Below are positions 43,530 to 54,405 of a stretch of DNA of 64,000 nucleotides, piece by piece (position 1 is the first letter of the stretch; the number at the start of each line of letters is the position of its first letter). The stretch comes from Shinisaurus crocodilurus. Its lineage: Eukaryota; Chordata; Lepidosauria; Squamata; Shinisauridae. The stretch covers positions 1-64,000 of the forward strand of contig JAHFWL010001009.1 in assembly GCA_021292165.1 (NCBI GenBank). Reading direction: 5' to 3'. Position numbers and translations under genes: made by a program. The notes beneath the pieces are model-generated. The model was not told the DNA's origin, searched no databases, and saw only the letters and a program-made list of their open reading frames with translations.

Positions 43530-44230
43530 CCGGGGGCGGGGACGGGACGGGACAGGAGATACAGTTCTGGTCAGACAGGTAATACGTGACCACATCTACA
43601 TACCCTCAATAGGGCACATCTGCCTCAATCCACAAGATCCACAAGAAGAAGCATGAACAATCCCGAGGTGAGAGGCAGTCTCAAAGAGCTGCCAAGTATC
43701 CCCAAAGGGCACCGGTAAACCCAAGGCGCCACCTTTCTCTGGGCAGGAATAAGCCAAGCTGATGACCAAGGGGTGGGGAGGGGCGTACAGGGTAGAAAAC
43801 CCCTCCACCAGTCTCACGGGGGTTGTTGGGAACACGGGACAGGCTGTCAACTTCCGATCCTACCCCGGCTAGGGCCAAGCAGTTCTCTTCCCCGAGCGCC
43901 GACAGGCTCGGAGTCAGGCTATGCAGATCGCTACGCAAAGTCCGTAAGTTCACGCTATGCTTGTAGATTGAAGTCTTCCGCCTATTCAGGTCACAACCTG
44001 GTTTTGTTTATGGTGTAACATTCTTGGAAGTCTATTAGTTCTGCTCCATTAACCTTATAGTAAATAAGTCTATTCTTTAGTCTAAATACGGTTACATGTG
44101 ATATTTAGGTTGCGGTTGGGTTTAAATCGCTTGATATCCCTGTAAAGGGCAATATCTCAGTGCCGGTTAACCCGTTAAGTGCCAAACCCACGCCGAAGAC
44201 CCGGTTGTTGGTCTTCCACAAATAATATGA
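43530..44230. other. GC-richer segment of unknown origin
   Basis: CpG and G+C content rise relative to the surroundings from 43530 to about 43970. The minus strand is open for roughly 90 codons at 43681-43953 and 85 at 43596-43850 in different frames. I cannot match either to a protein family. It could be a retroelement interior, a diverged exon or chance. The adjacent 43970-44230 contains TTAACCCGTTAAG and an inverted CGAAGACCCGGTTG / GGTCTTCC pair. Confidence 0.3.
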
Positions 44231-44383
44231 GGTAAATGACAGTGTTTTCCCCCACCTCTCCACATTCTAAATCAGCTGTGATGTGGGAGGGAGAGAGCAC
44301 TACTGAGGATGCCTCGGTTTATGGTTAGTCCCCATTGACTATCATTACATGAAAAAAGCTTATTTTAAAGACTAAATGAAATG

Positions 44384-44419
<36 letters not shown>

Positions 44420-45983
44420 AAAGGCTTTCAACCAATTCTAACACAAGAAGAATAGGAAGCCATCATTGTTTCAGGTGAAAATGCTCTGGTCTTCTCAGAA
44501 GGTGTAACTATAAATGGTCACTCACATATTTTCCCCCCCAAAGTCACTTTTGACAGAGGGAGAGGGCTTTTTTTTTCTTTGCTTTTTGTCTTTAAACTGC
44601 TCTTTCTCCCTCAAAATATTACTGATTATCCTGAACTTTTCCGGGAATGTACAATGAACCCACCTTCCTGGAACCTGAGAATTGAACAAAGATTGAAGAA
44701 ACCGTTTTGATTTTATAAAGGTTAGAACAGCTGTTACTATTTTACATGGTGGAATGCTTCTTTCTTTCTCTTTACTGATGGGCCTTAACAAAAGAGATAC
44801 TAGCATATCTCCTTCAATACTTCATAGATTCAGGTTTCTGAATAAAATGAATGGGTTCCCAATGATATAATGGCTTTAGACCTCTACCTCAATGAGATTA
44901 TACTACAGAAAGGGGATTCCAGCCCATCTTGTAGAAAACGGTGTCAGATTTCAGAAGTGTTGTTTTCTCTTGTGGGAACTAATATGAGTTTAAGAATCCC
45001 ATATGTTGTTCAAACTTGGTGTTGGACACACAAGATTGGCATTTAGTACAAAAAGGCCATTTGATCTGCACATGACAACATCATAATATCAAGTGTCCAG
45101 AAACCCTCAGACACACAACATAAGCATGGGATATGAGCCATGGCTTTTGAATGTGTTTTTTTTAAATAATAATAATAATAATACTGAGACTTTTATTCTC
45201 AGTATTATTACAAATGCAATTTTAAAAATATATATTCACTCCATCACTTGCTCGAGATCCCAGTATATACACACTGCCACTCAGAAATTATATTCTCATG
45301 TATTCTGTTTGTGTTAGGTTTTAGGTTTAGCAGAGTTTTCCCAAAGACCTTTTGACACAGTGTCATCATCACAACTCAATACTTTCCTGATGCTTTCAGC
45401 TTAAAATGAATCCCAGCTGATGGGGTTCCAAAGGATACAACATCCTTCCCCAACCTGGTGCCCTCCAGATCTTTGGACCTCAACTCCCATCAGCCTCTAC
45501 CAGCAGGGCAGCAGGTTGGGAAGGCTTGGATAGAAAGAAGAAAGGAGGGAATGAATGGGAAGGAAAAAGCAAGAGCAAAGCCAGCTGGGCAGGAAAGTTG
45601 GCCCTTGCTATCAACCCATTCATAGTTATTTTCTGGACACATTTCCATTCACATGATTCTCACCATTTCAGTGAACATTTTGCTACTAGTTCAATTATGA
45701 ACATTTCTATAAGCAGAAGAGGAACATTTCCCATTTAGGATCTTGTTCTTATAATAAACTGCCACCCAGTAACAATGCAGAAACTTTGATTTGGAAGGTG
45801 AAAAGCAAACTCCATAGCATGATAATGCTTCCCTACTTATCACCACCATAATTAGTTTTATATTGGTTATACTAGCTTTTCTTTCAGGTTCTGATATCAA
45901 GGTGTAGTGAAGCATGCTATAAACCATTACGGCACAGAAACTAGAAAGAAAAGGATAAATTAAGATTAGAAGGCCATATATCA
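44231..45983. other. Intergenic DNA, minor repeats
   Basis: A GT tract lies at 44384-44418 and an AAT run at 45166-45184. A fold-back hAT-type fragment at 45441-45528 has CTTCCCCAACCTGGTGCCCT and AGGTTGGGAAGGCTTGG as arms. No gene. Confidence 0.5.
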
Positions 45984-46800
45984 GGTTGTTGTTGTTGTTA
46001 TTATTATTATTATTATTTACATTTATTAATCGCCCATCTGGCCGGCAACCGGCCACCCTGGGCGATGTACATGGAATAGAAACAATAAAATACATTTAAA
46101 ACAGTATAAAAATATTAAAATCTTAACCCACCCCATATTCCCGCCTAAACAGCCAGGTTTTTAATGAGCGGCGGAAGCTCAGCAGAGAGGGGGCATGGCG
46201 GAGGTCACTCGGGAGAGAGTTCCATAGTACAGGGGCCGCCACAGAAAAGGCCCTCTTCCTTGTCCCCACCAGTCTAGCTGCTCTGGCTGAAGGGACAAGG
46301 AGAAGGCCATCTGTGGCAGATCTTGTTGAGCGGCCCACTTGGTGTTGCTGGAGACGCTCCTTGAGATAGACTGGACCGGAGCCGTATAGGGTTTTAAAGG
46401 TCAAAACCAACACCTTGAATTTGGCTCGGCAAGCAACTGGTAGCCAGTGCAACTCCTTCAGCACTGGCGTGATGTGGTCCCGCTGGCAGCTGCCTTTAAC
46501 CAGGCGAGCTGCCGGGTTCTGTCCCAGCTGTAGCTTCCGAACCGTCTTCAAGGGTAACCCCACGTAGAGTGCATTACAGTAGTCTAGGCGAGAGGAGACA
46601 TGAACCACTGATGGGAGCAGATGATTAGGAAGGTAGGGGCACAGCTGCCATATCAGATGGAGTTGATACAGCGCCGCCCAGCTCACAGCGGACACTTGAG
46701 CCTCCATGGACAGCTGGGAGTCAAGGATGACCCCCAAGCTGCGGACCTGGTTCTTCAGGGGCAGATGTACCCCATTCAGCACCAGGTCAACATCCCCTAA
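45984..46800 (-). mobile_element. L2 LINE, 5'-truncated 3' end
   Basis: It contains an open C-terminal coding block (46123-46782) followed on the minus strand by a 3' UTR with TTTTATTGTTTCTATTCC, CATCGCCCAGGGTGGCCGG, GGGCGATTAATAAATG and then a TAA/ACA microsatellite tail (45984-46019). It is cut at its 5' side near 46800. Confidence 0.88.
46123..46782 (-). pseudogene. L2 LINE polyprotein C-terminus
   Basis: About 220 residues without interruption. Blocks typical of the L2 region after the reverse transcriptase core are in order: SLGVILDSQLSMEAQV (residues 14-30), RLDYCNALYVGLP (66-78), LQLGQNPAARLV (84-95), HITPVLKELHWLPV (104-117), FKVLVLTFKTLYG (123-135), and FSVAAPVLWNSLPSDLR (182-198) to the natural end. 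The catalytic RT motifs and endonuclease lie upstream and are lost. Retained openness suggests a fairly recent copy. Confidence 0.9.
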
Positions 46801-47029
46801 TATTGGAATATAAAGGGCCTTTCTGCATTACCAGCATGCTCAGTCCTCATTGGATTGTTTTGGAGCATTTTACCCCCTTAGATATTTTTTTCCTAAAGGT
46901 TTTTTGAACTTCTGGAAAGCTCTCCCAAGCATGCTGATACCTCCCTCTTGCTCCTTGGTGGCCCCATTTTGTCTACAATCTTAACAGCATGCACCAGCTG
47001 AATTAACTATTAGAGGATGTAATAATGAT
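46801..47029. other. Intergenic DNA, nothing recognised
   Basis: No supported feature. Confidence 0.4.
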
Positions 47030-47790
47030 TGCGGGTGTAAAGGGGAAATAAAGAGTTGAGACACGGAATATGGGGTATAATAGGGCCACATTTATTGATA
47101 ATGATCTGTGAAAGGATGAAGGGCGGGTCTAATTAAACTGGCCTATTGGCCGGTGATGCTGTTTTCGGGTGAAGCATCCCAAGCCGAGGGGTGGCGCTGC
47201 ATCTCGCCGTCCCCCAGTTTTACACCACTATGGTGCTGAGAGGCCTTCCCAGGATCACCTTCACTTGGTGCTGCACAACACTAATGCGGGTGAGGTAGGA
47301 AGGCCTCAAAGGCGGTCTTTATCTCTCACAGACTGAGCCCCGGAACTCAGCAACAGGGAGTCTCAGATTATCGCCAGTCACCTAAAATGTGGCACTGGAT
47401 ACCCATTGCCTGTTCCCGCACTTACACACCACATGTGACCAAATTGAATTGAAAACGGAAAAGAACACAATGAAAAACACCCAGACCCCACCTCAGTGTG
47501 GAGTAGGCGAAACACACACACTGCCCTCTAAGGCCAATTGGGGCGGTGAGCCAAAATTCCTACTCAGCCCCCTAATGGGCAACCAGAGGAGCCCACACTG
47601 AAAAAACAGGGAGGGAGGGAACTGCGGAAGAAAAAAGAGGCTGGGGGTGGGGCTGCCGGGCCTAATATCAGCCCCTGGTGCCCTACCCTCCAATGCCCTC
47701 ATTGGTAGAGAGAGATCATGTGGGTAGTCTCTCTCTCATTCCCCCACCCGCAAACTTCTCCCCACCCAAAGCTGTGCGTGGTCAGGGGAA
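47030..47790 (-). mobile_element. Short non-coding LTR-like element, copy 2
   Basis: On the minus strand a terminal repeat (47030-47176) begins TGCTTCACCCGAAAAC, contains AATAAATGTGGCCCTA and ends CACCCGCA. The interior runs to the right with AGTGTGGGCTCCTCTGG, GAGTAGGAATTTTGGCTC and GTTTGCGGGTGGGGGA, all collinear with 56959-57613. No second terminal repeat is seen at the right edge (about 47790). No coding. Confidence 0.78.
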
Positions 47791-48459
47791 GGGGATTATA
47801 TAGTCTTTGGGTGCCACCTTGGTGGTAGAGAATGCAGTCTACACATTTTAAACAAACAAACAAAATTAAACATTTCTCCAGAGTCTTGAATATATAGGAA
47901 CAGTTACAATTTAAATGAAATGGAATTATTTCATCTGTATAGGGCAGAACTAATTTAAAAGCAATCATTTCTTCCCTTCTCAGTTTCTTTGCCAGTCTTT
48001 GTTAGAAGATTTCTACCATAAACAAAACATCAGGACCATGACAACTCTAATTAAATGCATGCAAGGTAATTAAGAGAGCAATCTCATCTTCACATTTCCA
48101 CTGATTATAATGGCAATAATGTCTGGGTCAGGTATTTCCTATTATTAATTGAGTCAATGTAGAGTAAATAATCATTCAAAGTTACTAATTTGCTCAATGA
48201 GCTTAAGCATTTTCCTCTATCCTGAATTGTTTGCAAGTGTCTGGTGCATCTGTTGATTAATTTAAACCAGACAACTGAAATCTGTCTGAAAATGCCAGAG
48301 TGTATTTCAAGATCTGTGAAGTGAGTGGAAATTCTCGTTACTGAGTAATGTAATTTAGGTATATATAGGAACACACATGAAAAGTTTAAACTTTTATTAT
48401 TATTCTTGAATACAAACTACAAAGCAATGACTGTAATAACATCAGTCATAACTTAATAG
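47791..48459. other. Intergenic DNA, nothing recognised
   Basis: AT-rich, no supported feature. Confidence 0.45.
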
Positions 48460-48461
48460 CA

Positions 48462-48740
48462 GGGATGGGTGAGAATTTCATTGAAGTTTGGTTTCAACAA
48501 AAATGGACAAAAAGACCCGAGATGCAAAAAAAATGAAAGAGAAACTGAAACTGAGAGAAATTTTTATGTCCAACCCCAGAGCTTTGAGTGCTTTGCTCTT
48601 AAAAGTCTGGGTTTAAAACCCTGTGTATGATTTGCTCAGACATGCTTGTGGGGCTGAAGTAAGGCCACCTCTTACACACACACACACACACACACCCAAC
48701 AGGCTCCTCATCTTTAACAGGAGCTACATGGAAGGTAGGT
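48462..48740 (+). repeat. Unclassified dispersed repeat, copy 2
   Basis: The left edge CAGGGATGGGTGAGAATTTC suggests a CAGGGATG-type transposon end. From 48575, AGAGCTTTGAGTGCTTTGCT to GGAGCTACATGG is collinear with 19360-19500. A CA tract lies at 48676-48697. Confidence 0.55.
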
Positions 48741-48749
48741 GCAACATGG

Positions 48750-48889
48750 TCATAGAATCATAGAATACTAGAGTTGGAAGGGACCAACAAGGCCATCAAG
48801 TCCAGCCCCCTGCTTAACACAGGAATCCAAGTCAAAGCATCCCTGACAGATGGCTGTCCAGCTGCACCTTGAATGCCTCCAGTGTGGGA
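48750..48889 (-). mobile_element. CR1 LINE 3' end
   Basis: On the minus strand: CTCCCACACTGGAGGCATTC, AAGGTGCAGCTGGACAGCC, GGGGGCTGGACTTGATGG and GTTGG-type sequence ending TTCTATGATTCTATG. It matches 61800-61940 and ends in the CR1 octamer-type repeat. It covers only the last coding residues and 3' UTR. Confidence 0.88.
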
Positions 48890-48894
48890 GAGTG

Positions 48895-49560
48895 TGACGA
48901 CATGGTCCCTTACACTTTAGGACCAGGCGCATAAACCCTTCTCAGGCCAAGCACCAACACTTGAAAACTTGAGGGGAGGGTCAAATGAAACCTTTCCCCT
49001 GCTAATGAGGGAAAAGATTAATACTGGTTATTAGGATCTATTTTTAAATGTATGATATTGTGGGAACAAAGGTGTGTGTGTAGATTTAAATGTAATGCAG
49101 GTTAATAACACCAAGCTGACACGTAGGATTTGGGTAGCAACCAAAATAAAAATAAGTTTATTTTAATTCCCCAAATCTTAGTTCCAGAAAATAAACCTGC
49201 CTACACCAAACACTTTATAATTAACCTAAGTCCCTATAACTCCAATACTCTCACTCCTCATACAATCACTTATTCCTCTTAAAACTCCTGACAAGACATG
49301 AATAACCCAACTAACTCCCAAACTCTCTAATACTCCCAACACACTCTACCAACACTCCCCACACACTCTACCAACACTCCCCACACACTCTACCAACACT
49401 CCACTTCTTAACTAACTCTGACATCACTCAAACACTCCTTATATACTCCTCCCCCCACCCTTTCCAAGACATCACAAACCACACACACTCGGTTCAACAT
49501 TTTAGACACACTAAGCATACTAATGCAGACATACACCAGGGAACTGAATTGTGGGGTTAC
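48895..49560. other. Intergenic DNA with strong strand asymmetry
   Basis: From about 49190 to 49500 the plus strand is very poor in G and rich in A, C and T. A 22-base unit CAACACTCCCCACACACTCTAC repeats about three times at 49335-49402. The minus strand has AATAAACTTATTTTTATTTT near 49140-49165. No gene recognised. A retroelement interior is possible but unproven. Confidence 0.4.
49335..49402 (+). repeat. 22-bp tandem repeat, three units
   Basis: The unit is AACACTCCCC then ACACACTCTACC, with little variation. Confidence 0.9.
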
Positions 49561-49574
49561 GCCACAGAGAGCCC

Positions 49575-50104
49575 ACCACCTCCCTAGTAGTGGTGGGGCC
49601 GAGCCTGGAGTCGGCTGGAGGCTTGCTCCGGGCTCAGCCCTCTGCGAGTTCTCCACGCCACTCGCGCCGCTTGAGCCGCCGCCACCAGGACCCCCCCACC
49701 GCCTACCTGGACCTGCCGGAGCCACTGCTCCATCGTGCTGGACCCCCGCCCGCGCTCTGTTTTGGTGGGAGGAACCAGGGCTGGTTTCCCTGGTTTCCCC
49801 CGCAAAAAACAGCGCGGGCAGGGGTCCAGCGCAACATAGCAGGGTCCCGTCGCATCACTTCCTCCGTGCCACAAATAGCAAATCGCAGCTGTTTTAAGGT
49901 GGTTTTCCCTGGTATTTACGTAAAAAACGCAGCACCGGGGACCCGGAAGTGATGCGCTGGGGACCTGGAAGTTGCTTTCCCCGTCTCCTCTCGTGGGGAG
50001 TTGTGCCGAGCCGGGGAAAGGTAAGTCGTGCAGAGCTCAAGGAGGTTGAGCGGGGCAAGTTCGCCCCGCTTCCACCTCCCGATCGAGATCCGCACACATC
50101 CCTA
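49575..50104. mobile_element. GC-rich fold-back-type element, second copy
   Basis: The right end, read on the minus strand, is TAGGGATGTGTGCGGATCTC and GGGAGGTGGAAGCGGGG, matching the left end of 39629-40551. The interior shares GGTATTTACGTAAAAAACGC and GGGGACCCGGAAGT with 40375-40415. The left end is not clear. There are open frames on both strands but no recognisable protein. Confidence 0.6.
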
Positions 50105-50329
50105 CAAAATGAGGCATTCTGAGGGCGGGGCAGCCTTTCTGAATAAAATAAAAATAAAACAGCCCAATAAAATGCAGAACTAACTCCCACCCCCTCAAAA
50201 TTTCTTGGTTGTATTGCATAGTCTCCAATTGCCCCAAAAATGCCAGGACCATCAGGAAAACCCTTAAGCCATCACAGCTTCTCACTTTGTCATGCAGAGT
50301 CCTGAATTCCCCTGCCTCCTGCAACTGAA

Positions 50330-50419
50330 AGCTACTTAAAGGGGCCATGGGCAAAATTGCAGCTAAGCTTGCAGTTTTAGCTTAGCTGTGATTTTGCCCA
50401 TGGCCCCTTTAAGATAGCT
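50330..50419. repeat. Long hairpin (inverted repeat)
   Basis: AGCTACTTAAAGGGGCCATG and GGCAAAAT-GCAGCTAAGC pair with GCTTAGCTGTGATTTTGCCC and ATGGCCCCTTTAAGATAGCT around a short TTGCAGTTTT loop. It is probably a MITE or the arm of one. No target duplication is clear. Confidence 0.75.
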
Positions 50420-51890
50420 CTGCTTAGGCTCGAACAGCCACAGTAAGCAGGGAGGGATCAGATGCTGCTAAGCTGGGAGGGCCAGGCGAGAATTTGTGTG
50501 TGTGTATGTACGCGTGCACATGCTCTAACTGCTGCCTCTGCTGCACCTTGCTGTGGGAAAGGGATTAGCTGGGTGAAAGCCTGGACTGACGGAGAGGTGA
50601 ATGAGGGAACTTATCACATGATTCCTATCTTTATATTGCCAAAGATTTTATTTCCTAGCAGAGCTGACTCTTTGCCTTTAACAGGTGAGTTTACAGTGTC
50701 AGAAGGAAATGCAAGCAACTTCCCCTTCTCTCTGAAGCTCCATATTTTGGGAGTGTGGGGTGGGTGGGTAAGCTTCATCTGTTGAATTTGTGCCAATCCT
50801 GACAATTTCAAAACAAAAAGAAAGAGATTGCCCTACAAGCTGACCACCACCCCCATAAAAAACACCAGATATCACAAATTAAGGGTTAAGTAAGGTTAAA
50901 AAAATATTACAAAAGCCACTTATAAAATATTATAAAATAATATATAATATAATAAGGTAATAATTATAATAGATAAGGTTTTGTGTGTTTCCTCTAATAA
51001 CTTTTGTACTTGACCATGCCCTTTGGTTGCCTGGCCATACCCTTGGCCACGCCCTCATGTTGCCTGGCCACACCCTCTTGATCACACCTTCATGTTGCTT
51101 AACCATACAAATTCACATGTGTGTCCCTATTTTCATCTGTGACCTGTCGGAGGGTATGGTATTGTCAAAGAAGGAATTGCCAAATTCACCTCAAGTTTGC
51201 TTTTGGCAAACTTGGGTGGCAAATGTATACCACAATTTCCCACTCAATGGTAATGAGTAGCCTGTAATGCAAGTTACCTTTTCTGCCAACATTTACCCTC
51301 TGTAGGACTTGTTATCCTTCCTTGGCTCTTTGGTCTGACCAGGCCAGATATTCCCAATGGGTCTTTTATTTTTTATTTTTTTTTTACATATCCAGAAATG
51401 TACTTTGCATGGTTCACATGTCAGATGCAGCAATTTACAGCAAGGGATGGAATAGAGTAGATATTTCCCCTGGAGGTGTTTGTAGTGTTTGATGAAACTG
51501 GCACAATATGGTTCAGAGATGAAAGACCAGACAGTTTTCTGTATTTTGAAGGATAGCTCTTGCTCCAGGAATTAATCACAGTGGGGAGGAAAGTCCTCCA
51601 TAGTTTTCAAATGATAATCTCAAAGTCCTGTGCTAGAAATCATTTCCAAACCACTTCCAAAACTACAGTCATAGGGCATGATGCAATCCCATTGTGGGCC
51701 CAGCATCCACATGTGGTTCCCCAAACCCCACATAGACCTCGCATTCCCTGTAATGACCCATTACATTTATTTATTCATTCCATTCATGCATGCATGCATT
51801 CATTCACATGGCCTGTGAATATGCACTGAAGGCTATCTTCAGTGCATATCTGTACATGGACACTGTGCCAATGGTAGTGCTTGGTTTGGG
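50420..51890. other. Intergenic DNA, nothing recognised
   Basis: Short repeated phrases CCTGGCCACACCCTC near 51015-51085 and a poly-T at 51375-51388. No gene. Confidence 0.45.
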
Positions 51891-51892
51891 AA

Positions 51893-52040
51893 AGGGCTAT
51901 ACCTCAGTGGTATAGTGCCGTGCCATGAATGAATAAAAAAGTTCCCAGGTTCAATCTTTAGCATCTCTAGGTAGGGCTGGGATTGCTCCTGCCTGAAACC
52001 CTGGAGAGCCATTGTCAGTCAGTGCAGAGTAGTCAATACA
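51893..52040 (+). mobile_element. tRNA-like SINE fragment
   Basis: GGGCTATACCTCAGTGGTAT (A-box region), CCCAGGTTCAATCTTTAGC (B-box region GGTTCAATC) and TCTAGGTAGGGCTGGGA, then CTGGAGAGCCATTGTCAGTC. It belongs to the family at 28690-29045. A short insertion (ATGAATGAATAAAA) separates the boxes. Confidence 0.65.
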
Positions 52041-52075
52041 AAGCAAGCAAGGGCTTCCCGGCTGTTCTTAAATTC

Positions 52076-52335
52076 TGAAGTGGTCCTACAGGACCCAGAT
52101 ACTTGAAGGACAAGACTGCCTTCCCAAGTATCAACCAATCTTCAATTTAAGATTGGCTGGGGAGCCTTTACCTGTGGTGCCATTGAGGAATGTGGTCCAT
52201 GCGGCTACCACATGTGGCAAAGCCTTCTCAGTGGTGGCATCACAACTGTGGAACTCCCTTCTAGTAGAAATTTGACTGCCCTCCATGCTGTTGCCATTCA
52301 AGCACCAGCTAGATATATTTGACTGCCTTTCAATG
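52076..52335 (+). pseudogene. L2 LINE C-terminal fragment, degenerate
   Basis: In shifting frames the translation gives a RYLKDKTAFP start, then KAFSVVASQLWNSLL near 52215-52258, and a FKHQLDIF end. These are the last blocks of an L2 polyprotein. It has stops and frameshifts. Confidence 0.65.
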
Positions 52336-52344
52336 TTATGGCAG

Positions 52345-53111
52345 TTGAATCAGGTGAAGTTCCTAGAGCACAGTCTGGTCAAATTATCTTGGATGAGTTT
52401 AAGCTGGTACAGCTCGAAGATGTTGACAAGGTGCTTGGACATCCACATCCACATCCATATTGGACTCTTGGCTCATAAAAAACAGCAAGGAGGAAACAGT
52501 CGGCTGGGCCAGGGAGGTGATCAATGCCTCTTTGCGAGAGGGAGTGGCCCTGGGCCTCTTGAAATAAGCGTTAGTGAGGCCACTCCTGAAGAAACCCTGG
52601 GCCCAGAAGACCTTAACTTTAGTCTGGTAGCAAATGTTCCTTTCCTAGGCAAGATCGTTGAGTGAGTGGTGGCCATTGGCCAACCAGCTCCAGGAGCTCT
52701 TGGATGAGACTGATTACCTGGATCCATTTCAGTTGGGGTTCAGGCCAGGTTTTGGCATGGAAACAGCTTTGGTCACCCTGTTCGATGACCTATGTCGGGA
52801 GAGAGACAGGGGGATTGTGACCTTGTTGATATTCCAGGATCTCTTGGCGGCTTTTGATACCATCAACCATGCTATCCTTCTGGGGCAGCTGTCTGAGTTG
52901 GGGGTGGGGGGTACTGCATTGCAGTGGTTCCACTCCTACTTGGATGGTCGGCTCCAGAAGGTGGTGCTTGGAGAATACTGCTTGGCCCCATGGACTCTCC
53001 AGTATGGAGTTCCACAGGGGTCGGTCTTATTCCCCATGCTACATATACATGAAACTGTTGAGTGGGGTATTCCGGAGTTTTGGAGTGTTGCCATCAATAT
53101 GCTGATTTGTG
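52345..53111 (+). pseudogene. L2 LINE reverse transcriptase fragment
   Basis: Stops interrupt the first part (52345-52660). From 52658 the frame is open and shows PFQLGFRPGFGMETALVTLF (fingers), DLLAAFDTINH (motif A region; a key aspartate is recognisable within AAFDT), FHSYLDGR, and YGVPQGSVL (motif B region). One base shift near 53035 moves the frame. The sequence stops at the third catalytic motif, YAD, exactly where the Penelope-like element begins, so the essential active-site aspartates are not all present. Confidence 0.82.
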
Positions 53112-53439
53112 AAAACAAAGGAGGATCACGGTAATAATTATAGTTACAAAAAGCCTAGGCCTCCGTGATCAAAATAAATCCAATAGTTCTTTAAACTTTA
53201 CAAATTTCTATTCATTACAAATGAACATTAAATACAATGAATATAATTCAATTATTTCAATTTTTTCTCAAAACAATTATTTCAATTTTTTCAAAAAGTC
53301 CTGGCTGTCCAGAATAAAGTCCTTCCTATAACCAGCGTTGTTTTTTCTTATTTCTTTTTTCTTCTTACCAAATGGTAAACAGACCACCAGGTTATATGTA
53401 ATTGTTGTCACTTTGAGGTTATAGTCCTACAGGAAACCG

Positions 53440-53475
53440 GTTTGTATTCCCATTTCGTTGTCTTCCTCAGGGATA
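53440..53475 (-). ncRNA. Hammerhead-like core in the Penelope 3' region (weak)
   Basis: The minus strand has CTGAGGA then AGACAAC then GAAA. Penelope-like elements are known to carry hammerhead ribozyme motifs, whose core is CTGANGA and GAAA. Here the segment between the two core parts can form at most one or two base pairs, and a good stem III is not visible. It is a candidate relic only, and probably inactive. Confidence 0.2.
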
Positions 53476-53919
53476 CTTCCTCATTATTACTTTAAACAAA
53501 AAATAATTTCTCCAATGTCCTGGACTGCTTACAGTTTCATATTTTGTTCTAAACATAAAGAAATTTATCATAACACAAATAAGCATTTTACAACAAGCTA
53601 ACCCCCGTTAGCAAACCTGCCTACCAGAGGCCCCTCCCCAAACTTACATTTCTTGTCAGCATACTGCTTTCTCATTCGTGTGTTCATCCAGAGTCCTCTA
53701 GTGGTCAAACTTTCAATTACTTTTATACTCTTTTCTGGCTATTACCTCATTACATATCCATTAACCCTTGCCATGACTTTTTCATACATAAGACATTAGC
53801 AGACCCCCAGTCATCATAAACAATATTAATTGAACAGCAAGCTCATTATAAAAGAAGAACAACCTTTGACTCGTAGAAAAACAACATTGTACTCAAACCT
53901 CCCACCTCCTTTGGCACCA

Positions 53920-54405
53920 TTACAAATAACATGACAATTCCAGATTTACATTAAGTCCCTGTGGGGCTTTAGTGTCCAAATTAAAGATCCAGAAGGCTTC
54001 CTTCCTTAACAGTTCCCTTTCAATACTCTCCCGACTGCCAGATTCAGCCACATATAGCACTGCAAATTTAAATTCAGTGCTATCTGGATGGAACTGCATG
54101 AAGTGATTTACTAGAGGTGCTTCAACTATTTTGTTCTTAATTCTAGATATATGTTCCATTATCCTCGTTCTTACAGGTCTTATAGTGCTGCCAATATATA
54201 GTTGCTGGCAGTTACACATTATAATGTAAACAACATTAGAGGTGCTGCATGTGGAGAAGTGATTTAGAACAATTTGTCTGTCTTTGCCTACTATACTCAA
54301 TTCCTTTCCAGCAATAACTCGAGGACATACCTTGCAATGGCCACAGCTGTAATGTCCTTTAAACTCCTTCCTCTGTGGTTCTCTTGTCCTTAATTCTGTA
54401 TTCAC
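53920..54405 (-). pseudogene. Penelope GIY-YIG endonuclease with Cys cluster
   Basis: About 160 residues. A cysteine cluster CGHCKVC lies at residues 21-27. The GIY-YIG motifs follow: VVYI at 58-61 and LYIGS at 69-73, with two cysteines (64 and 66) between them, as known for Penelope-type enzymes. The His residues at 85, 101 and 106 may complete a zinc site. Arg residues near 77-82, a Glu in KEAFWIF (136) and GLN (150-152) fit the nuclease fold. The domain nicks target DNA to prime reverse transcription. It is separated from the RT by a frameshift at about 54410, so no fused product can be made. All recognised catalytic positions look intact. Confidence 0.88.
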
